Origin: Halosaccharopolyspora lacisalsi
GTDB taxonomy: Bacteria > Actinomycetota > Actinomycetes > Mycobacteriales > Pseudonocardiaceae
Direction of reading: 5' to 3'
Assembly (NCBI RefSeq): GCF_014137975.1
Contig: NZ_JACGWZ010000003.1
Span: 275,501 to 339,500 of the forward strand
Length of the DNA stretch: 64,000 nt
Position 1 is the first letter of the stretch, and each line of letters opens with the position of its first letter. The notes beneath the pieces are model-generated. The model was given only the letters and a program-made list of their open reading frames with translations, was not told where the DNA came from and ran no database searches. The translations under genes were made by a program, and so were the position numbers. Below are positions 15,828-23,391 of this stretch, piece by piece.

Positions 15828-16930
15828 GCCGCCTCACTCCCCTTGATCACGTCGCGCAGGCGGGCGGCGTGCCGCTTGTCGCAGCCCAGGAACCGGGCGA
15901 TCGCACTGGCCGAGGCACTGGACAGCTCACCGGAATCCAGCGCGGCCAACACCTGGTCGTGGCCCCGCAGCGCGGGCTGGTGATCTCCCCGGGAAGCGAT
16001 CGCCGTGGTCTTGGCGGTGGTGGCCACCGAGATCCAGGCCAGGACGTCGAGCACGTACGGCAGCGCGAACACACCGGTCGCCACCAGCACCGGGCCGAGC
16101 GTGTGGATGACCAGCACCATCAGTGCCGTGCCGACCGAGGACCACGCGCCGGTCCACAGGACGGTGATCAGTCCCGCGACCGACGGACCGGCGTTGAGGA
16201 CCGCGACCAGGGCGAACAGTCCGATCTCCACCCTGGTGAACATCCGCTTGGCTTGATCCGGCAGTGCCACGCCGCGTGCCGAGGCCACGGTGCGCACCAG
16301 CAGGGAGGCGAACAGCACCAGTCCCAGGGCCGGGTCCGCGCCGTAGGCCAGCCAGTAGGCGATCTGGTCCGCGGTCCAGCCCATGACCGTGGCGATCGTG
16401 GTCTGGGCCGCTGACGAGGAAATGCTCACGCCGAGCGCGATCCCGGTGAACGACATGGCCAGCGCGACGGCCCGCACGCGGCGGTTGGCGTACGCCTCGG
16501 CGTACGGGTCGGACGCCAACCGCTCGCGCTCGGCCGCCACCTGATTGCGCCTCCGGCGGCGGATCACTCCCCGGTCGGGCACGTCGGCCAACTGCTCGGC
16601 CTCGGCCGACCGGTCCCGGCTGCGTCGCACCCGGCCGGTCAATCCCGCAGCGCGGTAGCGCCGCGCCCGTCGCCGGCGAGCAGCCACTGCGTCGGTCAGC
16701 CGCCCCGGCCGGTTGCGGCCGGTTTCGCCCGTCTGCTCCGGGGTCGGCTCGGCCGGGTGTTGTCCCTGGTTTTCGCCCCCAGAGCCCGCCGCCTCGCAGG
16801 AGGGCTCCGGCTCGGTCGGGACCGATTCGTTCGCGATGGCCGACTCGGGTGCGTACAGCTGCCCCTCACCGCACCGCAGCAACCGCGTGCCGTGGAGGTC
16901 CACCACGTCCGACTCGAGATACGCGGTCAT
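15824..16930 (-). CDS. Membrane protein, DUF2637/Spd-like, with C-terminal HTH segment
   Basis: 368 residues. After a disordered, Arg-rich N-terminal third come four membrane helices starting at AVALAMSFTGIALGVSISSSAAQTT and ending near VLVATGVFALPYVLDVLAWISV. The layout resembles DUF2637 proteins found on actinomycete conjugative elements. The C-terminal 60 residues (SASASAIARFLGCDKRHAARLRDVIKG) look like a helix-turn-helix. It may tie DNA to the membrane during transfer. The start overlaps the WhiB gene's stop (ATGA). Confidence 0.68.
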   Translation of the reverse strand: MTAYLESDVVDLHGTRLLRCGEGQLYAPESAIANESVPTEPEPSCEAAGSGGENQGQHPAEPTPEQTGETGRNRPGRLTDAVAARRRRARRYRAAGLTGRVRRSRDRSAEAEQLADVPDRGVIRRRRRNQVAAERERLASDPYAEAYANRRVRAVALAMSFTGIALGVSISSSAAQTTIATVMGWTADQIAYWLAYGADPALGLVLFASLLVRTVASARGVALPDQAKRMFTRVEIGLFALVAVLNAGPSVAGLITVLWTGAWSSVGTALMVLVIHTLGPVLVATGVFALPYVLDVLAWISVATTAKTTAIASRGDHQPALRGHDQVLAALDSGELSSASASAIARFLGCDKRHAARLRDVIKGSEAA

Positions 16931-17238
16931 GCTGCACGCTCCGTTCCGGACGCACCGGTGGCCCGCATCTCGCGGCGCTCCTGGGTGGTGGTGCCGCCCC
17001 AGATTCCTTGATCACCGTTGTGCAGGGCGAAGTTCAGGCACGCCTCGCGGATCTCGCAGCCGGCGCAGATCTCCTTGGCTCGGGCCACCTCCTGGCTCGT
17101 CGTGCTCGAAACCGGGAAGAACAGCTCCGGGTCGGATTCCGCGCAGACCGGGTGACCACCGAAGTTGAAACCGTCCAGGTGGGTCAGCAGCCGGTACAAG
17201 GCGCTGGTGCGGGTCAAACGCTGCTGCGACGTCATCAC
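16927..17238 (-). CDS. WhiB-family iron-sulfur regulator
   Basis: 103 residues with the four WhiB cysteines: one in HPVCAESDPELFFP and three in EICAGCEIREACLNFAL (C-x2-C-x5-C). The turn GIWGGTTTQERRE follows. WhiB proteins bind a 4Fe-4S cluster and act with the main sigma factor as redox-responsive regulators, and are confined to actinobacteria and their phages and elements. Start ATG 17238, with a second ATG one codon later. Its stop overlaps the next gene, so it is part of the transfer operon and may control it. Confidence 0.95.
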   Translation of the reverse strand: MMTSQQRLTRTSALYRLLTHLDGFNFGGHPVCAESDPELFFPVSSTTSQEVARAKEICAGCEIREACLNFALHNGDQGIWGGTTTQERREMRATGASGTERAA

Positions 17239-17801
17239 GCGACCTCCTTCCGGTCGAACCGGGAGAACGCACCGCCGAGCGCGGCGTTGAGGCGCCCGCA
17301 GACGATCTCCACGGCTTCCTTGGCCACCTCGGTGTCCGGCTCGGACGCGGCGCGGTAGGCGGGCTCGGGCAGACCGTCCTCCGGCATCGGCACCCGGAAC
17401 TTCAGAACCGAGCTCGCCACCGGGCGGTCATTGGCTTCCTCGTCGAACCAGGGGTCTCCCTCACGCCACCCGGTCCAGCTGCCGCGCAGCCCGCGGGCGA
17501 CCTCACGGGGCACGCCGGACGCGACCTCGACCGTGATCGCCAGGCAGTGCTCGAAGTCCCAGCCGACGCTCGTGCTGAGCACGCGCGGGTGCGCGGTCAC
17601 GTAGGCAGGGCTCATCACCGGTGACTGGGCCACGCGCCACGCCGCAGCGGCGAACTCCAGCGGGTCACCGGTCGGCCAGTCGTCGATGTCGAGGAACGAC
17701 GCGAGGTTGCGGCGCAGGTAGGCGCCGTAGCGGGACTCACCGTCGCTCGCGTGGTCCCGGTCGTACTGGTCGTCGGGGGTGAAAACGACGTAGGTGGACA
17801 C
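17235..17801 (-). CDS. Hypothetical protein upstream of WhiB
   Basis: 188 residues, soluble, mixed alpha/beta composition, opening MSTYVVFTPDDQYDRDHASDG. No domain recognised. GTG at 17801 is the start implied by the leader arrangement: a conserved stem-loop ends about 38 bases upstream. It is coupled to whiB by a 4-bp overlap. Genes of this size between WhiB and small zinc proteins are typical of element backbones, but I cannot assign a role. Confidence 0.65.
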   Translation of the reverse strand: MSTYVVFTPDDQYDRDHASDGESRYGAYLRRNLASFLDIDDWPTGDPLEFAAAAWRVAQSPVMSPAYVTAHPRVLSTSVGWDFEHCLAITVEVASGVPREVARGLRGSWTGWREGDPWFDEEANDRPVASSVLKFRVPMPEDGLPEPAYRAASEPDTEVAKEAVEIVCGRLNAALGGAFSRFDRKEVA

Positions 17802-17839
17802 AGGTGTCTCCGATCGGTCGTCGGTACTGGGGTGGAGAG

Positions 17840-17879
17840 CTCGGGGCGGTGGGTGCTTGGCGGCTTCGACCGCCCCGAG
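17840..17879 (-). promoter_or_regulatory. Leader stem-loop, copy A
   Basis: A 10-bp perfect stem (CTCGGGGCGG / CCGCCCCGAG) encloses a 20-nt loop read on the plus strand as TGGGTGCTTGGCGGCTTCGA. It ends 38 nt upstream of the GTG start of the 188-residue gene and sits between two minus-strand genes. The loop sequence is nearly identical in copies B, C and D. Confidence 0.75.
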
Positions 17880-17888
17880 CCGGACGGG

Positions 17889-18071
17889 TCAGCTCGAGCG
17901 GATCGGCTCGGCCGGCCTGTAACCCGAGTCGCTCACGACCGGGCACAGCGGTTCGCCGTCGTGGTGGCTGTACTGCGGCGCACCGTCGGCGCGCATCTGC
18001 GGCGTGATCGAGCGCGGCGGCTTGTTCAGGGCTTCCTCGCCGCACTCGGGGCAGATCAGCTTTCCGGGCAT
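17889..18071 (-). CDS. Small zinc-binding protein
   Basis: 60 residues with CPECGEE near the start and a second Cys/His group (SHHDGEPLCPVV), suggesting a single zinc site. ATG at 18071 has AAGGAG about 9 bases upstream. It lies between stem-loop copies A and B, each in the leader of one of these consecutive small genes. Function unknown. Confidence 0.62.
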   Translation of the reverse strand: MPGKLICPECGEEALNKPPRSITPQMRADGAPQYSHHDGEPLCPVVSDSGYRPAEPIRSS

Positions 18072-18109
18072 CGCTTCTCTCCTTGAAGTTGATCGGTCGG
18101 GGTGGAGGA

Positions 18110-18149
18110 CTCGGGGTGGTGAGTGCTTGGCGGCTTCGGCCACCCCGAG
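18110..18149 (-). promoter_or_regulatory. Leader stem-loop, copy B (covarying stem)
   Basis: The stem reads CTCGGGGTGG / CCACCCCGAG: compared with copies A and C, one base pair has changed from C-G to T-A on both arms. The loop keeps GTGCTTGGCGGCTTCGG. Downstream (minus strand) it is followed by CCACCCCGACCGATC and then the small zinc protein's ribosome-binding site. Confidence 0.75.
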
Positions 18150-18153
18150 CGGG

Positions 18154-18360
18154 TCAGATGTCGTCGGCGAGTTCTCCGGCGCAGTGCGAGCAGAGGTAGC
18201 GGTGGATGTTCTGCTCGCCGATCTCGCGCGCGTACGGGTCGAGCTGCAACTCACCTCGTCCCAGGCAGGATCGCCGCTGCTCGGAGCACCGAGCCTCGTT
18301 CGGCAGCTGCCAGGAGGCGGCGGATTCCCGCTGGTCGGACTCACGCTCGGTGCGAGACAC
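18154..18360 (-). CDS. Small hypothetical protein with C-terminal Cys pair
   Basis: 68 residues, charged, ending RYLCSHCAGELADDI, which with an earlier Cys/His could bind a metal. GTG at 18360 follows AAGGAG. Its first 20 bp overlap the 3' end of the upstream winged-helix gene, and stem-loop copy C lies in its leader. No family recognised. Confidence 0.58.
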   Translation of the reverse strand: MSRTERESDQRESAASWQLPNEARCSEQRRSCLGRGELQLDPYAREIGEQNIHRYLCSHCAGELADDI

Positions 18361-19255
18361 TGGTGGTACTCCTTCCGGTTTGGTGATCGGTCGGGGTGGA
18401 GGACTCGGGGCGGTGGGTGCTTGGCGGCTTCGGCCGCCCCGAGTTCCGGTCGGCGTGCTGGGGATGGCAGTCCGGACAGCGCCTCCAGCGGCCGTCGGAA
18501 CGCTCGATCGTCCGGCTGGGCTCGTCGCACTGTCCGCACCACGACGGGCGCTGGTCCCGAGCGCCGTCGGCGGCCGACGGAAGATCGTCCAGCCGAGACG
18601 TGAGCACGGCCGCCGGTGACTTCACGCCCTCCGGGTTGGCGCTCAAGTGCTCGGCGAGCCGCTGTGCCGACCATCCGGCGGCCAGGGCCTCGACCACCTT
18701 CGGTGCCAGCCGTCGGCGCTGGGTCGGAGTCAACGGCCAGGCGCTCCCGAGCCGATCCAGCACCGCGTCGATGTCCGCCGAAGGCTCCCCCTCCTCCTTG
18801 TCGAACCCATCCGACTGCGAGCGCTCGTCCTCGCGCGCGCCGGAGGAGGGGTCGAGGACGGTTCCAGGGAGGTTCGGGTGGCGCAGCTGTGCCGCCCCTG
18901 GGGTGGCGGGATCGTGCCGGGGCTGGGGTGGCGTGGCTGTGCCACCGGTGGCGTTCTGCCGGGGGTGGCGATTCGCCGGGGGTGTGGACGACTCCCGATC
19001 CATCAGGACGGCGTACCGGTTGGACTTCCGGCCGCCCTCCTTCTCCACCCGCAGGTGCCCCTCGTCGGTCAGTCGCCGGATCACGCGTTGCACGGTCCGC
19101 TCGTCCAGACGGGTCTTGCGCGCCAGAGTCCGCACCGAGGGAAAGGCGTCCGTACCGTCGTCCGAAGCGTTGTCCGCGATCGCTAGCAACATCAGCAGCT
19201 CCGTTCCCTTCGTCGGCGAGCGTTCCCAGACCCAGGTCATGACCTTTCCGCTCAT
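18341..19255 (-). CDS. Winged-helix (HTH_36-type) protein, possible replication or regulatory protein
   Basis: 304 residues. The N-terminal 85 residues are a winged helix (FPSVRTLARKTRLDERTVQRVIRRLTDEGHLRVEKEGGRKSNRYAV) of the type seen in plasmid replication initiators and primosome-like proteins. A Pro-rich linker follows, then a helical domain (PTQRRRLAPKVVEALAAGWSAQRLAEHLS) and a zinc ribbon (CGQCDEPSRT...RRCPDCHPQH). The last 30 residues are encoded by stem-loop copy C and look like read-through sequence. Streptomycete HTH proteins of this build are annotated as helix-turn-helix proteins on AICEs. It is the best candidate for a replication-linked gene here, but this is inference. Confidence 0.72.
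   Translation of the reverse strand: MSGKVMTWVWERSPTKGTELLMLLAIADNASDDGTDAFPSVRTLARKTRLDERTVQRVIRRLTDEGHLRVEKEGGRKSNRYAVLMDRESSTPPANRHPRQNATGGTATPPQPRHDPATPGAAQLRHPNLPGTVLDPSSGAREDERSQSDGFDKEEGEPSADIDAVLDRLGSAWPLTPTQRRRLAPKVVEALAAGWSAQRLAEHLSANPEGVKSPAAVLTSRLDDLPSAADGARDQRPSWCGQCDEPSRTIERSDGRWRRCPDCHPQHADRNSGRPKPPSTHRPESSTPTDHQTGRSTTSVSHRA
18404..18443 (-). promoter_or_regulatory. Leader stem-loop, copy C
   Basis: Stem CTCGGGGCGG / CCGCCCCGAG with a 20-nt loop containing GGGTGCTTGGCGGCTTCGG. It lies inside the extreme 3' end of the winged-helix gene and 44 nt before the GTG of the next small gene, so it doubles as coding sequence for a low-complexity tail. Confidence 0.72.
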
Positions 19256-19258
19256 GCG

Positions 19259-19741
19259 CTATCCCAGCCCGACCGCGAGACTGGCGGCGATCGCGACGAG
19301 GACCAGGCCGGCGACCAGCCAGTTCGTGGCCATCCGCAGGTTCCGGAACTTGCCGAGCACCACCTGCGAGGCGTTCTGCAACCGGGCGGCCTGCCAGTGC
19401 GCCGCGGACCGCGCCTCGTCCTCGAACTCGGTGACGATCGCCTCGGTCGTCTTGAGCCGGTAGCGCAGGAACGCCGCACCGGCGATCTTCGGCCGCACCA
19501 CCCTCAGCAGGTAGAACACCGACACCGCCAGCGGCAGCGCCGCGGCGCCGAACGCGATCCTCGCCGGGACCGGAAGCGGTCCGCGGGTAGCCACGGCGAC
19601 CACGACGCCGAGCCCGGTGCCGATCAGCGCCAGCAGCGTGCTCGACTTGCTGTCGACCCGCGTCAGCTCGCCGCGCACCTGGTCGTGCATCGTCCTGATC
19701 AGTTCGGCGCTGATCTGCGCGTCCTCGGTCGGCTTCGTCAT
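19259..19741 (-). CDS. DUF5706/PycTM-like membrane protein
   Basis: 160 residues. A charged N-terminal helix (MHDQVRGELTRVDSKSSTLLAL) leads straight into two membrane helices (about residues 36-52 and 62-82). After a cytosolic helical stretch, a third helix closes the protein (WLVAGLVLVAIAASLAVGLG). The motif EL-x-R-x-D-x-K-x-S-x-LL before the first helix matches the family called Pycsar effector TM (DUF5706), whose actinomycete members are also known as plasmid-transfer membrane proteins. No PycC cyclase is adjacent, so a transfer role is as likely as defence. It sits between the excisionase-like gene (2-bp gap) and the winged-helix gene. Confidence 0.72.
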   Translation of the reverse strand: MTKPTEDAQISAELIRTMHDQVRGELTRVDSKSSTLLALIGTGLGVVVAVATRGPLPVPARIAFGAAALPLAVSVFYLLRVVRPKIAGAAFLRYRLKTTEAIVTEFEDEARSAAHWQAARLQNASQVVLGKFRNLRMATNWLVAGLVLVAIAASLAVGLG

Positions 19742-19742
19742 C

Positions 19743-19997
19743 TCAGGCCGCCCCCTCGGTCGCGAAGTCGGCGGCGTCGACCTCTCCGCCGTGCTCGTAG
19801 GCGGCCTCGACCATCTCGTCGATGGCCTTCGCCGGGACGATCAAGCGCCCGCGGATCCGCACCGCCGGGAACTCCCCGGCCGCGATCGCCCGGTACAGGG
19901 TCATCGTGGACATCTGGAACATCCGCGCGACCTGGGCGACGTTGTAGAAGCGGGGAACCTCCTCCCGCACCACGTCAGATGACTGGAATTTCCGCAT
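19743..19997 (-). CDS. xis: Excisionase-like HTH_17 protein
   Basis: 84 residues with a MerR/excisionase-type winged helix: YNVAQVARMFQMSTMTLYRAIAAGEFPAVRIRGRLIVPAKAIDEMV. AICE excisionases of this type bind att DNA and steer the integrase toward excision; others act only as regulators. Unusually for an AICE it is about 10.5 kb from the integrase gene rather than next to it, and it is the first gene of the minus-strand backbone operon. It is divergent from the GntR gene across a 142-bp control region with triple 9-bp repeats. Confidence 0.8.
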   Translation of the reverse strand: MRKFQSSDVVREEVPRFYNVAQVARMFQMSTMTLYRAIAAGEFPAVRIRGRLIVPAKAIDEMVEAAYEHGGEVDAADFATEGAA

Positions 19998-20026
19998 CGT
20001 CAGCTCCGATCGACTGGTTCAACTAT

Positions 20027-20052
20027 ATGCACATGGTGCACATGGTGCACAT
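20027..20052. promoter_or_regulatory. Triple 9-bp repeat, candidate GntR operator
   Basis: ATGCACATGGTGCACATGGTGCACAT (written as ATGCACATGG, TGCACATGG, TGCACAT) repeats TGCACATGG with 9-bp period. Each unit contains a TGCACA/GTGCAC palindrome. It lies 30-55 bases upstream of the excisionase-like gene in the divergent region shared with the GntR gene, as expected for a KorSA-like repressor site. Confidence 0.6.
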
Positions 20053-20139
20053 TGCTTGTCAACGCCGGCTCTGCCGGCTTGTTTCCAGGTGTGGTCAACT
20101 AGAGGGGAGAGCGGGTGAGCCGAATCAGGGAGACCGCAT

Positions 20140-20505
20140 TTGACCTCGAACGACGGGCAACCCAAGTACAAGCGCGTCGCCGCCGAGCTGCGCGAGCAGA
20201 TCACTCGCGGCACGCTGCCCGTCGGCGCCGAGCTTCCCTCGACCAGCCGCCTCATGGAGAGGTTCGACGTCTCGGTCACCGTCGTGCGGGCAGCCGTCAA
20301 GGAGCTCCGCAACGAGGGGCTGGTGGTCGGTCAGCCCGGCAAGGGCGTCTACGTGCGAAGCGAACCGGCACCGGAAGCCCCGAGCAGCGAATACCTCGAG
20401 ATCAAGCAGCAGATCGATTCCCTGCGCACCGCTCTCGACCAAGCGGTTGGTCAGCTCGATCAGCGGCTGTCCCGTTTGGAGAGCCAGGCTCGCGACGAGG
20501 GCTGA
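20140..20505 (+). CDS. GntR-family transcriptional regulator (element repressor)
   Basis: 121 residues. The N-terminal winged helix is classic GntR: YKRVAAELREQITRGTLPVGAELPSTSRLMERFDVSVTVVRAAVKELRNEGLVVGQPGKGVYVRS. There is no ligand domain, just a short coiled coil (LEIKQQIDSLRTALDQAVGQLDQRLSRLES), so it probably dimerises through that. The start is TTG at 20140 with AGGGAGA upstream. In AICEs such as pSAM2 a GntR protein (KorSA) represses the excision/replication operon, and the divergent position here suits that. The 3' end overlaps a small antisense gene. Confidence 0.88.
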   Translation: MTSNDGQPKYKRVAAELREQITRGTLPVGAELPSTSRLMERFDVSVTVVRAAVKELRNEGLVVGQPGKGVYVRSEPAPEAPSSEYLEIKQQIDSLRTALDQAVGQLDQRLSRLESQARDEG

Positions 20506-20623
20506 CCGAGTTCGCGACCTCTTCGAGCCGACCGTGGAAGCCGGACACCCACTCCTCGAAGTCGGCACGCAGCTGTTCCAGCTCGGCAGCCAGTTCTCGC
20601 CTCTCCCCATCCGTCATCGGCAC
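20402..20623 (-). CDS. Small coiled-coil hypothetical protein, antisense to the GntR 3' end
   Basis: 73 residues beginning VPMTDGERRELAAELEQLRADFEEWVSGFHGRLEEV, a convincing helical protein. GGAGGAGG at 20629-20636 lies five bases before the GTG. The last third overlaps the GntR gene in antisense and is less protein-like. Overlap on the opposite strand makes it uncertain; the strong ribosome-binding site and the helical start argue for it. Confidence 0.45.
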   Translation of the reverse strand: MPMTDGERRELAAELEQLRADFEEWVSGFHGRLEEVANSVSPRREPGSPNGTAADRADQPLGRERCAGNRSAA

Positions 20624-20761
20624 TCCGACCTCCTCCTGTCCTTTCCTTGTCGCCTCGGTTAAGTTCGACATCACCAAGCATCCCCAGCAGCAACACCGGA
20701 CAACAGGGCGCACTCGGGGGCACACTCGTACACTCGGGACACATTCCGGGGGTGAACGGCG

Positions 20762-22159
20762 TTGGCGGGCAACGAACACCTGGCGAAGGTCATGCGCGAG
20801 GCCGCCTTCCTGGCACGCGACGGTTCGATCGGCAAGAAGGTCTTCGCCCGTGCCGTGACCAGGGAGGCGCGCAGCCAGGGAATCGAGCGGGAGTACAGCC
20901 ACACCTACGTCACCCGCTGGCTCAACGGTGTGGTTCCTCGCGACGCGCAGACCTGCGGGTTCATCGTCAGCGCACTCGCCCGAAAGCTCGGTCGCCGCGT
21001 CGATGCCGAGGAAGTGGGCTTCGGGGACTCGTCCCCACTACCCGCGGACTTGGGGCTTCAGTACCCGGAGACGGCGGAGGAGAGCGTCGCCGTGGTCTCC
21101 CGCCTGTGGCGGGCCGACCTTCACGACGCCGAAGCGCTGGTGACGGCAGGGACGAACGTCGCGGCCTGGAACGAAGCCTCGTTGAACTGGCTCGTCGGGA
21201 CGCCATCGGGGTTGATCACTCCGTCCTCCGCGAGCCGGCGGGTCGGACTCGCCGACATCGAACGCATCCGCACCACCACGGACCTGTTCGGCCAGCTCGA
21301 CAACCAGTACGGGGGCGGACACGCTCGCCACTCGCTGATCCAGTTCCTGCGCAGCGATCTACCCCCGCTGTTACGTGGGAGCTACACCGAGGAGACGGGC
21401 AGGTCCCTGTTCGCCACAGCCGCGGAGTCCACGCTGCTCGCGGCCTGGATGTCCTACGACTCCGGCGTGCACGGGATGGCTCAGCGGTACTTCATCCAGG
21501 CTCTCGCGCTCGCCCAGGAAGGCGGGGCCACCCTGCTCGCGGGCAGCATCCTCGACGCCATGAGTCACCAGGCGACCTACCTCGGTCGTTTCCGCGAGGC
21601 GGCGAACCTGGCACGGGCTGCTCGGATGGGAACCGCTTCGCAGGCCACGCCCACGTTGACCGCGCACTTCTACGCGATGGAGGCACGTGCTCACGCTCGT
21701 CTCGGCGAGACCAGCGACTGCGACACCGCGCTGTCGGCCGCTGTCAGCGAGTTCGAACGACGACAGCCCGGCGAGGGGCCGGACTTCCTGGACTACTTCG
21801 ACGACGCCGAGCTCGCCGCCGAGTTCGGCCACTGCAACCGCGATCTCGGGCGCGCCACGCACGCCACCACCTACGCCACCCAGTCCCTCGGCGAGGCCAA
21901 CGGCGAGTACCTGCGCAGCGACTTCTTCGCCACGATGGTGCTGGCCGATGCCTACCTCGACCAGGGCGAGGACGAGCACGCCTGCCAGGTCGCGCTGAAG
22001 GCCATCGACATCGGCCAGCAGCTCAAGTCCGCCCGTTGCGCGGTCTACGTCGACGAGTTCCGCCAGCGCCTGACCACGCTCGGCACCAGCACCGTCGCCC
22101 GCGACTTCCGGGAGCAGGCCGAGACCATGCCGCTCTGGCGCCCGGAGAGCGCTCAGTAA
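20762..22159 (+). CDS. TPR-type regulator with N-terminal HTH-like domain
   Basis: 465 residues. The first 90 (AFLARDGSIGKKVFARAVTREARSQGIEREYSHTYVTRWLNGVVPR) resemble the XRE-like DNA-binding domain of actinomycete regulators. The rest is a stack of tetratricopeptide-like helices (SYDSGVHGMAQRYFIQALALAQEGGA, AMEARAHARLGETSDCDTALSAA). Such proteins sense peptides or partner proteins and are common beside secretion or conjugation genes. The TTG at 20762 gives the longest protein; ATG 20792 is an alternative. It precedes the ESX-like cargo and probably controls it or the transfer genes. Confidence 0.78.
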   Translation: MAGNEHLAKVMREAAFLARDGSIGKKVFARAVTREARSQGIEREYSHTYVTRWLNGVVPRDAQTCGFIVSALARKLGRRVDAEEVGFGDSSPLPADLGLQYPETAEESVAVVSRLWRADLHDAEALVTAGTNVAAWNEASLNWLVGTPSGLITPSSASRRVGLADIERIRTTTDLFGQLDNQYGGGHARHSLIQFLRSDLPPLLRGSYTEETGRSLFATAAESTLLAAWMSYDSGVHGMAQRYFIQALALAQEGGATLLAGSILDAMSHQATYLGRFREAANLARAARMGTASQATPTLTAHFYAMEARAHARLGETSDCDTALSAAVSEFERRQPGEGPDFLDYFDDAELAAEFGHCNRDLGRATHATTYATQSLGEANGEYLRSDFFATMVLADAYLDQGEDEHACQVALKAIDIGQQLKSARCAVYVDEFRQRLTTLGTSTVARDFREQAETMPLWRPESAQ

Positions 22160-22344
22160 GGTCCTGTGCGCGGTGTTTTGCGAGCTCACTCGTGTTTGAC
22201 CCGAAGGATGTTTCGCTGCCCGGGTTGCCACGGAGCTCTGACTGAGTAGATCCACGGTGTTGCTACTCGGTTGCGGTTCGGTATCGTTCGCGCGGCTTCG
22301 GCCGGAGCGACCGCGCCGGGCCGAACATGCGTACTGGAGGGAAT

Positions 22345-23019
22345 GTGCCCGGAACTGGGGATCGTCCGACGGTGGTGGATCCGGACGAGACGGAGTACCT
22401 GCCGGGGCAGGTGTATCTGGCTGCTCGCCCGGACGAGAGCACCGGCGGGCTGATGTTGGAGATCCGCGAGGCGGACCAGCAACTGGTGGTGCTTGCCTAC
22501 TCCTCGTTGGAGCGCTTCGTGGAGGGGTGTGGTCCGGATCAGCCGTGGATCCTGATTCCGACCACGCGGTTGACCGAGCTCGCCACGGAGAAGGCCGGCG
22601 GCGGGGGACGGCTGCCGAGTTTCCGGTTCGGCGTGATGCTGGATGAATCGTTGCCACCTGAGCTGCGGGGCACGGCCGGCGGGTGGGCCGACGAGGAAGC
22701 TCATTGGGATGAAGACGAGTCCGAGGAGTCCGAGGACTGGGCGATCGTGCACCTGGCCGCACAACCGTTCCGCGACGGCGACGAGCAGGCAAACCTGGAG
22801 TTGCAACCCATGCCCGGCGACCGACTGGCCGTGATGGCCTACACCTCGACGGCGGCCGTGGAGGCCGGATGTGGCCCTCAGCAGGCGTCGGTGCCGGTTC
22901 CGGCCGGGCTGTTGAGCGAGGTTCGCCAGCAGGCGGGTGCCCACACGATCTGTCTGGACACACCGCTGCCACCGCACCTGCGCCACGGGACTAACGAGGG
23001 GAACTGGAACGATGACTAG
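22345..23019 (+). CDS. SAV_915-like/SseB-like protein with two tandem domains
   Basis: 224 residues made of two similar halves. Half 1 has VYLAARPDE, LVVLAYSSLERFVEGCGPDQPW and FGVMLDESLPPELRG. Half 2 has VHLAAQPFRDG, LAVMAYTSTAAVEAGCGPQQAS and ICLDTPLPPHLRHG. This fold appears next to WXG100 genes and is known as the SAV_915 family; its biochemical role is unknown. GTG at 22345 follows GGAGGG. Its stop overlaps the start of the next gene by 8 bp. Confidence 0.75.
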   Translation: MPGTGDRPTVVDPDETEYLPGQVYLAARPDESTGGLMLEIREADQQLVVLAYSSLERFVEGCGPDQPWILIPTTRLTELATEKAGGGGRLPSFRFGVMLDESLPPELRGTAGGWADEEAHWDEDESEESEDWAIVHLAAQPFRDGDEQANLELQPMPGDRLAVMAYTSTAAVEAGCGPQQASVPVPAGLLSEVRQQAGAHTICLDTPLPPHLRHGTNEGNWNDD

Positions 23020-23320
23020 CGCTGGGGACGGCATCGAGGCCGATCACGAGAAGCTGCGGTCCATGGCCAGCGACTTGCGCAGCAGCACGGACAAGCTGAC
23101 CAATGCAGCGCAGACAGTGCCTCCCGCACCGAAGGTGAGTACCTCGGCGGAGCAGGTCGGCCACACCCTCTCGGAGATCACAAAAACGGCCGCCGGTCTC
23201 ATCGCCGGAGTCGAGGACACTGCGGGCAAGATCGACTCCAGCGACGGCAGCTACGGCCAGGTCGACAACACCAACGCCGAGGAGCTGCAGCGCCAGGCCA
23301 AGGAGCTCGGCCCGGACTGA
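23012..23320 (+). CDS. WXG100/ESX-like small helical protein
   Basis: 102 residues, almost all helix (DHEKLRSMASDLRSSTDKLTNAAQTV ... SEITKTAAGLIAGVEDTAG), the size and build of ESX/WXG100 partners, though a clear W-x-G turn is missing. It overlaps the SAV_915-like gene by 8 bp and precedes the 391-residue WXG-containing protein. It is probably a helical-hairpin chaperone or secretion partner for that protein. Confidence 0.65.
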   Translation: MTSAGDGIEADHEKLRSMASDLRSSTDKLTNAAQTVPPAPKVSTSAEQVGHTLSEITKTAAGLIAGVEDTAGKIDSSDGSYGQVDNTNAEELQRQAKELGPD

Positions 23321-23391
23321 GTTCGCCGCGTGGCAAGCATCTTCCGAACGAGCGCAGGCATTCTCCACAGCAGCAGGAAGGAACTGGGGCG

